Source: Fremontodendron californicum (taxonomy: Eukaryota; Streptophyta; Magnoliopsida; Malvales; Malvaceae). From it: 64,000 nt of DNA. Shown here piece after piece: positions 11,953-23,485 of this stretch. Location: assembly GCA_030761205.1 (NCBI GenBank), contig JAULJL010000010.1, positions 12,495,241 to 12,559,240 on the forward strand, given 5' to 3'. The first letter of the stretch is position 1. Each line of letters begins with the position of its first letter. The position numbers were made by a program, and so were the translations under genes. The notes beneath the pieces were generated by a model. It searched no databases. It saw nothing but the letters and a program-made list of their open reading frames with translations, and was not told the DNA's origin.

Positions 11953-12417
11953 ATGGGTTGGTTCGGAGACACCGTGGACTTCATCAGATCAATCCAGATC
12001 GACCAGCTCCTCACCCAAGCCGTCAGTCTTGGTAGGATTGTTACATCGGTCCTCATAATATGGAAGGCATTGATGTGTATCACTGGCAGTGAATCTCCCA
12101 TTGTCGTTGTTCTTTCTGGAAGTATGGAGCCTGGCATCAAGAGGGGAGATATGTTGTTCTTGCACATGAGAAAAGATCCTATTCGTGCAGGGGACGATTA
12201 TGAGCAATTGACCAAAAAACTTGACAAAGCTTCTCCACTCGAAATCATGGGAAGGCTTCACAAAAATTTGAAAATGACATTGCCATCACTTTCAGAGAGA
12301 CAGCATCTTCATATCCCGCTTGGTGTGATCGCGTTTTCTTTGGCCGATCCGTATGTAATTTTTTTTTTTAAAAATTATTATTTTTTTATTTTTTTATTTT
12401 TACTAACATTATTTTAA
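11953..12417 (+). pseudogene. Captured chimera: SEC11 signal peptidase N-terminus fused to an APS-reductase-like piece (5' LTR copy)
   Basis: A 154-codon ORF inside the 5' LTR. Residues 1-80 match the eukaryotic SEC11 catalytic subunit of the ER signal peptidase complex. They include the MGW.GD start, a membrane segment at about 28-45 and the catalytic-serine box LSGSMEP (S57). The histidine and aspartate parts of the catalytic site are missing, so peptidase activity is not expected. From residue 81, DDYEQLTKKLDKASPLEIM strongly resembles the start of the plastid APS reductase (APR) domain. After that the frame departs from APR and similarity continues in another frame, indicating a frameshift. 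A GTATGT donor at 12351 and TTTTTTGCAG acceptor ending at 12430 could form a short intron. The SEC11 match is confident. The APR assignment is from memory of the family and should be checked. Confidence 0.8.
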
Positions 12418-12649
12418 GTTTTTTTTGCAGGTTAATTATTTACTAATTATTATTTGTTTATTTATTTATTAACTAATTTTTTTTATATAAGAAAACTATT
12501 ATTTATTTTAGTAACTATTATATTATATTATATTATATTTTATATTATATTATATTATTAATTATTATATTTGTTATTAACCATGGATTTATTTATTGAT
12601 AAAATATTTTATTTAATTGAAGATTAGTCTTTTTTTTTAATTAATAAAT

Positions 12650-13260
12650 TGAGATTTTTCCAATGATGAAATTCAAAGAAATTACGAATGGTTGATTTCT
12701 GAGAAATTTCTAGGTGAGAAATTTCTCTTAAAAATTCTCCAGAATGAATGGAAGGATATTTTAAGAGATTAATTTCAATACCAACAAAAATCAAAAGTTT
12801 ATTTCTTTTAAAGAATAATTAATTTTCAATATCTTTTTTTTTTTTTTCTAAAATTGATTTTCCATAATAAATGCTTAGTTAAATTGAAAAGTAAATTAAG
12901 ATTTTTTCCGATTATGAAATTCAAGAAAGTTGCGAATGGTTGACTTTTAAGAAATTTCTAGGTGAGAAAAATTCTTTTAAAAATTCTCCAGAATGAATAG
13001 AAGAATATTTTAAGAGATGATTTTCGATATTAAAAATCAGAATTTATTTTTCAAATAAACATTAATAAAATGTGGATTAATTTTTGGAAGATTAATTAAG
13101 AGAAATAATTTGATTAAATAATTCTAATTTTTCCGACGACGGAGCCTCTTCAATAGAACGAATGGTTTCTTTTGAATACTCTCGAGGTGAGGAAACATTT
13201 TTTAGTAATTTCTCCAGAATGAATGGAAGGAAGACCTAAAAAATAATCTCCGATATTTCT
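12650..13260 (+). repeat. Three diverged ~130-bp repeats inside the 5' LTR
   Basis: Segments at about 12650-12780, 12900-13030 and 13120-13260 share an order of short words: a start with TTTTTCC, then GAATGGTT, TAGGTGAG or CGAGGTGAG, TTCTCCAGAATGAAT and a final GATATT-like end. The same triplet occurs in the 3' LTR at about 36190-36800. The spacers between copies are AT-rich. Confidence 0.65.
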
Positions 13261-13585
13261 AACTTTAATAATTAAAATGAAAATAGGATAGACAAGACCA
13301 GTTAATTAAGATTTTTTAAGTATCACAAGACTAATTAGGTACTATCTCTCAGATAGGCGTTGTGAGGGTGCTAATCCTTCCTCACACGTAACCGTACTCC
13401 CGAACCTAGTTCTGATAAGTAGACCAGAACCTATTCTTTTTAAGGTGCCTTAGTCAAGCTTAGGATTACTTTAAAAGGGATAGATTCGTATAGGTGACTA
13501 GTCACACCTAGATTAGATGATTAGTGGCGACTCCATTGATTTGCGTCTAGCATGCTGAATTCGTATTTGGCACGTTATGACAGTT

Positions 13586-13603
13586 TGGCGACTCCACTGG
13601 GGA
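13586..13603 (+). other. Primer-binding site, tRNA-Arg type
   Basis: TGGCGACTCCACTGGGGA begins three bases after the 5' LTR. It is complementary to the 3' end of a plant tRNA-Arg, the primer type used by Ogre/Tat-group elements. Confidence 0.85.
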
Positions 13604-14465
13604 CATTAGAGAGTCGAGCCATAAATTAGTCTTGTGATACTCTAGGTTTGAAATATTGGTCTTTAAGTGTTTAATTTTTATATATTTATATATTTATTTA
13701 TTTGTTTATTTATTTTATTTTTTATTTTGATTTTGTTATTGGTACTAACAATTTTTATTTCTTGTATATTTATGGGTAAAGAAAGGTTTAAATGTCCCTT
13801 CGCACACACGACACATTGCATATCATAAAGTCCTATACCCGGACTCGTCCCTTTTAGGAGGGGGTAAAGTACCTACGCCTCGAGAGGTGAAAACCTCCGC
13901 AACGGCTAGCGAAACACCTTCAGAGTGTAAAGTACCAAAGTCTTTGAGAGGTGATAAACCTCCGCCATAACTTTGAAAAATACTCTCACCCGAATTGAAC
14001 CCTTCCGGTTGGAGCCTGTAATGGGTGAGGAATGGGGTGCCTTACTCATTCTACATGGATGATGTTAAGGAGCAATTTGGGGACCTTTTTAGCTTGGTCA
14101 AGTATCCTAAACCCAGCATATAAACAACACTTAAGTGACCAAACTTTAAGATAGAGTCATGTCCAACCTTATATAGAGGAGAACCCAAACTTAGGACACA
14201 TGAAGGGACACTTCTTACCCTATACTTTTTCATTAACATGATGCTTGTTTATCTGACACATTTGTTTTGCTGATGTGCTCACCATGATGATGTAGTGCTT
14301 ACACATGCTGTTGTATTTTTGTCCTTTCATAAGTTTGCTGATATGATATCTAACTTCGTATTTTCTTTCGTTCCTTCTCTTTCTCATTGCATTCGCATCA
14401 TGCATCATACTAGAGATATCTTGCTGCATAACAGTCTTTGATAAGAAGATTCTTTACTGTCATCC
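13604..14465 (+). other. Untranslated leader of the 25.5-kb element
   Basis: No ORF of note. At 13845-14030 paired phrases (AAAGTACC..., GAGAGGTGA.AAACCTCCGC) occur twice and may form secondary structure. This could include the packaging region, but that is only suggested by position. Confidence 0.5.
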
Positions 14466-16788
14466 ATGGAAATTCTAGTAAGATCCGAGTACGCAAAGTT
14501 TGAATCCCAGAGCTGTTTGAAGTTAAGGTCTGAAAAAGGTTCAGCGAAATAAAGGAGACTGTCTACCAGCCGGCTATGTGTCCATACTTCTCGAGGAGGT
14601 TCATCTAGACCTTACACAGAATGATCTTGCCGATTTAGTTGACATCTAGAGATCTTAGAACAGGGAAAAACAAAAAATATTCCAGCAAAGATATGGTGAC
14701 CTTGCATTACTCCTCCAAGTCACAGTAGACACCAACTTAATTCAGGCGATGGTATATTTCTGGGACCCTTCTTATAGATGTTTCGTCTTCAATGAGGTAG
14801 ACATGGTACCCACTATTGAAGAATACTCTGTAATGCTTCGTTTCTACTACCGAGACCCAGATAAAGTCTACTTGAAAAATAAAATGGGCTATCCCAGAAA
14901 AGTTGCTAGGATGTTGGGGATCAGTCTGTCTGAAGTGGACCATCACGTCGTGGAGAAAGGTGAATATAGTTATATCACATGGGATTTTCTGCGAGATTTC
15001 ATTAGGGAGCATCTGAACAATGAAGAAGGTATGAAAGCAATAGCACTTGCCCTTTATGGGATGGTTGTCTTTCCCAAAATCTTGGGGCATGTCGAGATGG
15101 CTGTGGTAGACTTGGTTGATCACATTGAGCACCGGTTGAATGTGGCACCAACAATATTGGCAGAAACTATCAGATCGTTGAATCACTGTCGACGATTGGG
15201 AAATGGACGCTTTACTGGATGCATACAATTATTGTACATATGGATGAAAAGCCATTTTGAATGCATTAAGTCATACTTCACCTCTGACATTCCCATTCAG
15301 GAATTCTGTAACAGTGTTTGGCCGAGCCCAAAGACAAAATGCGTTTGGATGTCATTTTTTCGCAAGCTCAGAAGTCGAGAAGTTGTGTGGTTAGCTCATT
15401 GGATGAAGTTTGATTCTCTGTTGTATAGTTGTGGAAATCAACCTTGGGTACCTCTTCCAGGGCTATGGGGAGTCATTAGTTACGCACCTATCTTGGTCCT
15501 TAGGCAGGCTGGACATGAACAATTTATTCCTATGACGCAAAGGCTCAACCGTTTGGAATTCTCTTATGCAGACGATGGGGCTTCCGAAAAGAAAGAAGAT
15601 CTCGCCAAAGTCTGGAAACAAACCATCCGGGTCGACCAAGGTTGCATTCCGAGTGGTGTTACTGCTGAGTATCTTGTGTGGCAAGCTAGGCGAGACAAAG
15701 ATGTGGTACTTCCATGGAAGAGAAATTCAGATATCCCAGCTCAGCTCACTCAGTCAGACTCAGTACTAGAATTTGAGTTAACACAAAAGGAAATCACGCG
15801 AAGAAGAAGATGAAATAGAGCAGGAAAACCAAAGATCGCGAGTGAAGATAAAGAGAATAGAAGACAGTCAATTTGAGCAAAATTTCGTGAATTGGATCAT
15901 GAATGCAAGGTATGGAAGACGGCCTTTGAGCGATTAGATGATTTGTTTTCGCAAAGGGTTTCGGAACTTGAAGATATGGGAGTAGAAAATGAAGAGATAT
16001 GTTTGGAATACATGAAAAAGAAAGAGAAGTGCCAAGAGTTAACTCAGAAGCTCGAGAGAATGGAATGGGAATATGGACAAAAGCAGGATTTCCTTAGGGA
16101 TTTATTAGACCAGATTTGTAAAAGCACTCACAAGGCAGAAGAAATGAACAACAGGATTGAAGGGTTGAAGGCAAATGTGCATCCGAAAGACATGAGAGGT
16201 CAACTGGGAGTACAAGTTATTGCTTTAGAGGGAATGGTTGAAGAATTTGGACATGATATTCAAGAGATGAAAGAACAGCTTTTAAAGATGGTTGAAAGTA
16301 TTCCTCGAGAATATCCATCACCTTTGGATCGACCGCATGCGTTCGGTGGCTTGCATGATGAATCAAAACACCTAATTCCCAGTACAAAGTCTTCTGATTG
16401 GATACCATTTCAGATACCTAAGGAAGAAACACCATGCTTCACATCGTCACCGCAGATTGGTCCGCACGCAGATAGATATCGTGGTGTCACTTCTAGATTA
16501 GTTTTTGGGCCTGTTAATCAGAAAAAACGATTTAGTAATCGGGATAGAACTCCTATTGATCCAATTCCAATGACTTACACGGAGTTACTTCCCCAGCTTT
16601 TTCAAGCCAATTTTATGGGACCAATTTATCCGAAAGATTTAAAACCTCCTTATCCTAAAGGTCACGATGCCAATACTACCTGTGGTTATCATGTTGGAAA
16701 TTCGGGCCACTCTACAGAAAATTGTGAAGCTTTGAAGCGGAAAGTACAAAGTCTGATCAAAGCAGGGCTTTTGAGCTTCGAAAAGTAG
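14466..16788 (+). pseudogene. Gag of Tat/Ogre type, interrupted by stops and frameshifts
   Basis: The nucleocapsid-type protein of the large element. The clear core starts at about 14650 and includes a 354-codon open stretch (14749-15813) with FWDPSYRCFVFNEVDM.PTIEEYS, typical of plant Tat-group gag. A second open stretch (15892-16788, 298 codons) is coiled-coil-like and ends in a knuckle-like CGYHVGNSGHSTENC segment followed by LKRKVQSLI.AGLL.F. The two lie in the same frame, separated by stops at 15811-15813 and 15874-15876. Between the stops another frame is open and acidic, so two compensating single-base indels are likely. A further stop lies upstream at about 14653, before the ATG at 14749. 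No protease or polymerase follows. Confidence 0.85.
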
Positions 16789-17472
16789 ACGAAGCCGAAT
16801 GTTTGGGGGATCTCATCAATGTCGGCACTTTAACTTTGGAGGTTTTGGAATGATTGGAATTTGAAGTCCGAAGATGAGGGATGTCACTCGAAATTCAATC
16901 TGGAGGAATTTTTGATGTTTTCATTTTTGGCATGACATTTTTAAACATTGTTTAGGTGCTTTAGGAGATTTGTTTTTTTTGTTGTTGTTAGGAATAGCTT
17001 ATGTTTGCATGATTTATTTTTTCGATCTTGAATAAAACGGTGATTATTGTTAAGAATGAACTTGGCAGTCTATTCCCTTGTCTAGTTTCAAATCAGACCA
17101 CATAAAAGCTTGATTTCTTTGATGGCCTAAATTTGAAGTATTGTGAACCTCACCTTTCTTTTGACCAGGAAATGAATCCCAAAAGGTTAATGATCTTCGT
17201 CTAAGCAAATGAGCAGTGAAATGATCATTTGATTTGCAAAACATTTTTTTGAGAACCAATTCATGAGGCACTCTCTTGAAAGAATCTAGATTTTGGTAAT
17301 TTGATAATTGTCAAGGCTGTTTAGAGCTTTAAACACATCACTCCTAAGTTTCTCAACCATGCCCTAACTTTTCTTTTCCTGAATAGTTTCCTTTACTCAC
17401 ATATTGGGGACAAAATTACCTTAAAAGTCATATTTTTCCAGTATCCTTGAATACTTTGACTTGAGTAACACC
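16789..17472 (+). other. Spacer after gag of the 25.5-kb element
   Basis: A non-coding segment between the gag stop and the first nested insertion. No protease or reverse transcriptase motif is visible in any frame. It resumes at 21137. Confidence 0.6.
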
Positions 17473-17477
17473 CATTT

Positions 17478-19229
17478 TGATGCACTCAAAAGAGTATATC
17501 TTATTTAACCTTGCACTAAAAAGATCAATTGTAAGTATAGTAGTTAGCAAGGGTCGAGTCATCAGGGATTGGGTTTTAGTTTATAAGTTAATAGTTTAAA
17601 ACTTAAATTCAAGGAAAACAAAAGAAAAGGGGGTTTTGAAATAGTTTTAAAAATAAGCAAACAATAAAAGTAAGATGCAAGTAAGAAATAAGAAATCAAA
17701 TATGAGAGAAATATGGTTAAGGTTTCATTCTCCACCACTAGACATCATTAAGAATCAATTTCAGATCTATCAATATCAACCAACTATCAAAGTTAACAAC
17801 CGTAGATAACAACAAGCTCTGTTATCCCAATCTTTCCTTAGTTTGTCGTTAAATAGAACAAGCTCTCTATTTAATCTCTAACCATCAAACAACCTAGAAT
17901 AAGCTTTCTAAATTCAATTTAATGGCAGCTTTATGATGAGAAAGATAGGTTGATCTAAGCAACAAACACATAAGCTCGGATTGTTCAACTTAGGTTATGT
18001 TCCACTTTGCAATTATCGAAAACTTGACCATAATCATTAATCACAAATTGCCACTTATGAATAGGAAATCAAGACAATTACATGGATCAAGACTCCTAAA
18101 CTAACAATAGATAATTATCAAGATCTATCTAGTTGTACACCTAAATAAATCAAGACAACATCATAAATAATTCTTGTAGAAGAACATAAGCAACTTTGAT
18201 AGAAAATTAATGATAGATAGAATCTGAAAATCAATTACAAAACATGTCTAGGGCTTTGAAATCACCCTTAACCAAATAAAAGTTTAGCCTAGCATAGGCA
18301 TTGTAAACATAAACATAAAATTAAAGAGAATCTAAGAAGGAAATAAAAGAAAGAAAGAAGAAGAAGAAGAATATTAATTATCCAGCCTCTTGCTCTCTCA
18401 AAAACAAAGAAACAAAGAAGAAATTAGAACTTTGATGCTTGGGAAGTGTATATTTCGTATGCCCCATTGATCTCTATTTATAGGCAATAGCTAGGGCATC
18501 AAACAAGTGAATTTCAGCTCTCTCCCTTCAATAAATGCTTGATTTGTGGCTAAAGTTAAGGAAAAGTGGCTGACTTTTGTGTTTTAAGGAAAGATATAAG
18601 TCTTGGCAGCCAAGTTTGAATAAAGTAGAAAAGTATGCTTGATTTGTGGCTAAAGTTAAGGAAAAGTGGCTGACTTTTGTGTTTTAAGGAAAGATACTTG
18701 CAATTAATGCAATTGATGCAAGTTGACAGCCACTAATAATTTTTTGACAAGGATAAACATAAATGTCAGCTAAGGTATTAAGAAAAAGATGTGATTTTCG
18801 GCTAGGGTTTTTCCTGCCACTAGGGTTTTTAGAGAGATATTCCAATGCCGATTTGGAGGACCATTTATTATCCGATTTAGGCCCATGACCAACCGTTGGA
18901 AAGATAATCAAGTGATCTTCAAAAGTCAAGAAGGAAGGTTTTTCAAATAAAGAGTCTATCATCTTGTTTTCTTAGCAACAAGCGCCGGAGGTCAAATCTG
19001 TCTTCTTGATTTGCACCAAGAATTTGATCTTTTTGACTCCTAACTCTTTTTCCATCTTGTGATTGTGATTTTGTAAACTCTTTAACATCCTAATGGACAT
19101 GTTTTGACTTCATCTCCTCCAAAATACCTACAAAGCATAAAAACCTAGTAAAATGTCAAGGAAGTAAGAATCAAAGCACAAAGTATAAGGAAATTAAATA
19201 GGAAAATGTATGAAATTAAGCACTTATCA
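17478..19229 (-). repeat. 3' LTR of the truncated Athila-like element
   Basis: A 1752-bp LTR from TGATGCACTC to CACTTATCA. Within it, a segment of about 55 bp around TGCTTGATTTGTGGCTAAAG occurs twice (18537 and 18641, about 104 bp apart). It is non-coding. Confidence 0.88.
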
Positions 19230-20590
19230 AATTCCCCCACACTTAATCTTTTGCTAGTCCTCAAGCAAAATCAAATAGCGACAAAATAATAAAACCTAAT
19301 CTAATCCTCTTTCAATACAAATTAGAGACAATCATTGAACAAGTCTTATAAACTAATCAATAGCTTAAAGAGTTTCACAAAAAATCATGCTTGATAGTAA
19401 ATGGTTTGAGATAAGCTAAAATTAACATAACATATCAAAATAGTGCATGTTCAAACTTAATCTCAACTTCTCACATGGGATACCCTCATGATTTTCACTC
19501 TTTAAAGTAGTGGTGAAGTGTTTACACTCAATCAATCTCATGAAAACAATTCTACCATATTCTTGCTTGTCCACCTATTCTCCACTATTTAGATCATACA
19601 ACTTCATGAATCAAGAGGTCTTTAATCAAGGTTGTAATGGGGCCAAGGGGTTTGTAATGTGGTTGAAGAACAAAAGGATAAAGATATCACAAAGGTTCCA
19701 AAGAGTTCATAAAGTTTAGAGACATAATAAGATCATACAAAGAAACTTCTCAAAACTCTTTACAAGTACATAGTCACATAGGCCGGATATTCATGTTGGG
19801 CCTTTTCTTCATTCTAAACAACTTTGTAACATCTTTTTCTTTTTCCACAAATTCAAGAGATGATTCATATTTTTTTTACATAGGAATGTATTTGCCAGTA
19901 TTCCATTTCTTTTTCTCTTGACTTTTCTTTTCTTTCCCCCCCACACTTATTTCTTGTTTCTAACCCAAATTTTCAATAGATCTTCCTTGTCTTTGCAACT
20001 TGTCTCAAAACATGCTAATTCATCTTTGGAACAAAGGTAAAGATATAAATAAGTATATTTAGGTTAGGGACAAGTTATGGTTACCAAAGAGATAGTTTAT
20101 TCAATGTAGGCTCAAATTGGTTCACTAAGGGTGTTTTCTCTTGGAACATCAATAAGGGATGGCTGTTTGGCCCTGGCTAAAAATCCTAATGCCTCTATCA
20201 TAATCATGTTGTCACATGCTTCAATATAGTCTCAACAAGGTCTAAAGCAAGTTCTAGAGAATCATGTAATCATAAGAGCACTCAAGAAAGAAATTAGATT
20301 GATTTGTATAATGCATCAATCATTATAGGCTCAAAAACTCACAAGGATGATTATACAAGTCAGATTAAGTCTAAACATGCTTCTTTCTCAATCAACATAT
20401 CATATTAATATTGGCTCATAAAAAGGTTGATATCAAGCTCAATTCTCATGAAAATCTTCTCACTAATAAATCTGTTTTAGACTTATGCAATTCATATCTC
20501 ATCATAGTATTGAAAGTAACTAAAACACACTAAAAATAACATAAAAAGACTCAAAAACAAAACACTCTAAATAAAATCCTAAATTCTTCA

Positions 20591-21131
20591 GAAAGATACT
20601 TGCAATTAATGCAATTGATGCAAGTTGACAGCCACTAATACTTTTTTGACAAGGATAAACATAAATGTCAGCTAAGGTATTAAGAAAAAGATGTGATTTT
20701 CGGCTAGGGTTTTTTCTGCCACTAGGGGTTTTAGGGAGATATTCCAATGCCGATTTTGAGGACCATTTATTATCCGATTTAGGCCCATGACCAACCGTTG
20801 GAAATATAATCAAGTGATCTTCAAAAGTTAAGAAGGAAGTTGTTTCAAATAAAGAGTCTATCATCTTGTTTTCTTAGCAACAAGCTCCGGAGGTCAAATC
20901 TGTCTTCTTGATTTGCACCAAGAATTTGATCTTTTTGACTCCCAACTCTTTTTCCATCTTGTGATTGTGATTTTGTAAGCTCTTTAACATCCTAATTGAC
21001 ATGTTTTGACTTCATCTCCTCCAAAATACCTACAAAGCATAAAAACCTAGTAAAATGTCAAGGAAGTAAGAATCAAAGCACAAAGTATAAGGAAATTAAA
21101 TAGGAAAATGTATGAAATTAAGCACTTATCA
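20591..21131 (-). repeat. Remaining 541 bp of the 5' LTR of the truncated element
   Basis: Collinear with 18689-19229 without an apparent indel. The left junction at 20590/20591 is where the internal deletion ended. Confidence 0.88.
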
Positions 21132-21136
21132 CATTT

Positions 21137-21992
21137 TTACCCATTTATCCTTTGCTTTATCTTGGGGTAGGATTACCAAAGAATCGAATGACCTGATGTT
21201 TTTCTTTGTGCACCATTATCGACTTGTGTAAACTTTGTTTTCCTCTATGATCGAATGAAATTGCATGGACACTTAGACAAAACCGGAATAAGGAGAATTG
21301 TTGGGTTGGGCCTACATTTGGATAGGCACATTGAGAGGATGCATGAGTTGCAAAAAAAAAAAGCAAAAAAAAAAAAAAACTGTGATATCATGCATATGAG
21401 ATATTCAAATGATTTTAATGGCAATTCTTATTATCTACTCGACCTGGGGTTTGCTCTTCAATGGAAATATTCATACTAGAAATGAGAAATGGCCATCTTT
21501 CGTATTCCTTTCACAAAATAAGAAATTATCCTTTGCTACCCCCTTTGAGCCTATTGGATTCTTGTTTTTTTTAATGAACCTTGACCAAGGATCACCCTCC
21601 ACATCGGGGGACAAGTATGAAGAATCATCTTTCTATGGAGGGTCATACGTTTGGATCATATTTCTACACCATGAATGCTTTATGTCAGGGGGACAGATAT
21701 TGAAATGGATTGAGTTTCAAATTTTCAAACTCACTTTATGATAGGAAAGTCTGTGAAAAACAAAAGAGAGAAAAAAAAGAAAGAAAATAAGGAAAAAAAA
21801 GAAAGAAAAAGAAAAATGAAAAAAAAGGGGTTCGCAAGATGAAATCCTCAGGAGAAATGATCCGTGGTTTGATTACCTTCGAAGAAAGATATGAGACATT
21901 TTGAGATGAAGAAATGATCCTTGGTTTAATAACCTTTAAACACATTTTTGGGCCTGATTATCCTTTTTTCATAACCCCAAACCTTGGCCTAC
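21137..21992 (+). other. Internal spacer of the 25.5-kb element between two insertions
   Basis: This non-coding segment has two A-runs (about 21351-21379) and a purine-rich stretch (21755-21830). Nothing protein-like was recognised. Confidence 0.55.
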
Positions 21993-21997
21993 ATTAC

Positions 21998-23472
21998 TGA
22001 TGGTGACTCAATTAAGAGTTGTAAACCCAAGTGCAGGTTATGTTCAAGTAATAAATTCTCGGGTGTCCGAGGTCGAACCACAGGGAAGCGTATTAGTAAG
22101 TATAAGTTTATAAATATATAAGAAAAAGAAAGTAAACAAGATATTAGGGAACAAAATAAACAAAATAACATAAAAGAAATTAAACAAGATATAAAAAAAC
22201 AATAAGAAAAGATGTTGAGGTTAGAGAATCCACTCTTGGTGTTATGCTAAGATTAATCTTGTTTTATTACACAATTGAAATTCACACATAAGGGAGGTTC
22301 CAATCGGAAGGTTTAGCAATTCAGTCCAAATTGTCCAACGTCCATAGCATATGATATTATGTTCATTTGGTGTCCTCAAAACTCATAAAAAGAGTCCAAG
22401 CATTCCTTATGCCAAGGTATATGTCTACAACAAATCAAGGTTATGAAACCAAGCATTCACTGTGCCATTTTCATTGTCAATAATGAATCAAGATCTCTAC
22501 TTTGCAAGTATGATTTTAAACCAAAAGAAAATATTATCTATACTAGTGTTTATAAATGATGATTCATTTTAGCTCATGTTTAAGAGACTAACCTTAGCAT
22601 TTACCAAAAGCTTCACCTCATCACCTCAACAATATGATTAGCAACACATACTAGATATGAATAAAATGAAAAGAAATGTAAGAAGAATAAGTAAATAAAG
22701 AAAAAGAAAACTAGAGAAAGGAAAGAAGAAGAAAACTTAGAGAATTTTATTACAATGGCTAATATCCTACCAATGTACCATGTCTCTTACAATCATCCAA
22801 GGCCCTCTATTTATACACATTTTGGAGAGCTAAATGACAAGAGACAAGCTTTATAAATTTCAAAGGTAGGTATAATAGGTGGGTGCATTTTTCTAACAAT
22901 TTTCGTCATATTGTATGACAATTCTGATCAGCCAGCTTGATGGTTGATTTTGTCAATGTTGGAGGCTTGATCTGATCAAATGGTCTTCTAGAAACATATT
23001 CCCCTATCAGTTTGTGATCCATAGCCGTTGGAATCAGCTCATTTTCTCATGCGGATCAGAAGATATGATCAAAATACCAAAACTGGTCAGAACAGACGGC
23101 ATTGCACATCAGCCAACTTGATACCACATTTCGCTAGGGAAAACGACTCCGTTTCAAGAAGTGTAAAGCATGAAAAGGATAGATATGCCTCTTAACTTTG
23201 TACTGTAAACATTTCAGCCTTAATGCTTCAGTGAAACTCCAGATATAGCTGATATGGAAAAAGGTGTCGGAATTGGAACTGAACTGGATTTGCCCTTAAT
23301 TCTTGATTTAACCTAGTAATCTGAAATCACTCAAAGAAACTTGTGAAAAACACCAAATTACATAAAAATATAAAAGATCATAAACACAATTAGACTAAGC
23401 AATAATAACTCGTATTTGACACAAAACAATAATAAAACATAACTAAAAACTATATAATTATACGAGTTATCA
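21998..23472 (-). repeat. 3' LTR of the Athila-type element
   Basis: A 1475-bp LTR, the same length as 29605-31079, differing at about a dozen positions spread over its length. Confidence 0.95.
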
Positions 23473-23485
23473 CACCCCCACACTT
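23473..23485 (-). other. Polypurine tract of the Athila-type element
   Basis: On the minus strand AAGTGTGGGGGTG abuts the 3' LTR. The truncated relative has the same kind of tract beside 19229. Confidence 0.8.

Larger units (their letters stand above)
11586..13582 (+). repeat. 5' LTR of the 25.5-kb element
   Basis: A 1997-bp LTR from TGTAGACACC to CGTTATGACA. In order it contains a TATA box, the SEC11/APS-reductase chimeric ORF, an AT-rich stretch, three diverged copies of a ~130-bp repeat (about 12650-13260) and a GGTGCTAATCC...CCCGAACC segment. It matches 35072-37116 with scattered substitutions and small indels. Confidence 0.95.
17478..21131 (-). mobile_element. Truncated Athila-like LTR element nested in the 25.5-kb element
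   Basis: CATTT is duplicated at 17473-17477 and 21132-21136, and the ends are TG...CA. The left LTR is complete (17478-19229, 1752 bp). The right LTR keeps only its outer 541 bp (20591-21131). A polypurine tract beside the left LTR (minus-strand AAGTGTGGGGGAATT) sets the orientation to minus. About 1.36 kb of non-coding internal DNA remains. The primer site, all genes and most of the 5' LTR are deleted. About 13 substitutions were counted by eye over the 541 shared bases. Confidence 0.88.

Noticed and set aside
12351..12430. A definite intron in the captured chimera
   Set aside because: GT and AG signals are present, but T-rich sequence makes chance matches likely. It is kept only as a possibility inside another finding.
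14737..15228. 163-codon minus-strand ORF
   Set aside because: It is antisense to the gag of the 25.5-kb element, whose protein similarity is clear on the plus strand.
18684..18962. ORF of 92 codons repeated as a similar ORF at 20520-20864
   Set aside because: The two are the LTR copies of the truncated Athila-like element. The duplication reflects the LTR, not a conserved gene.
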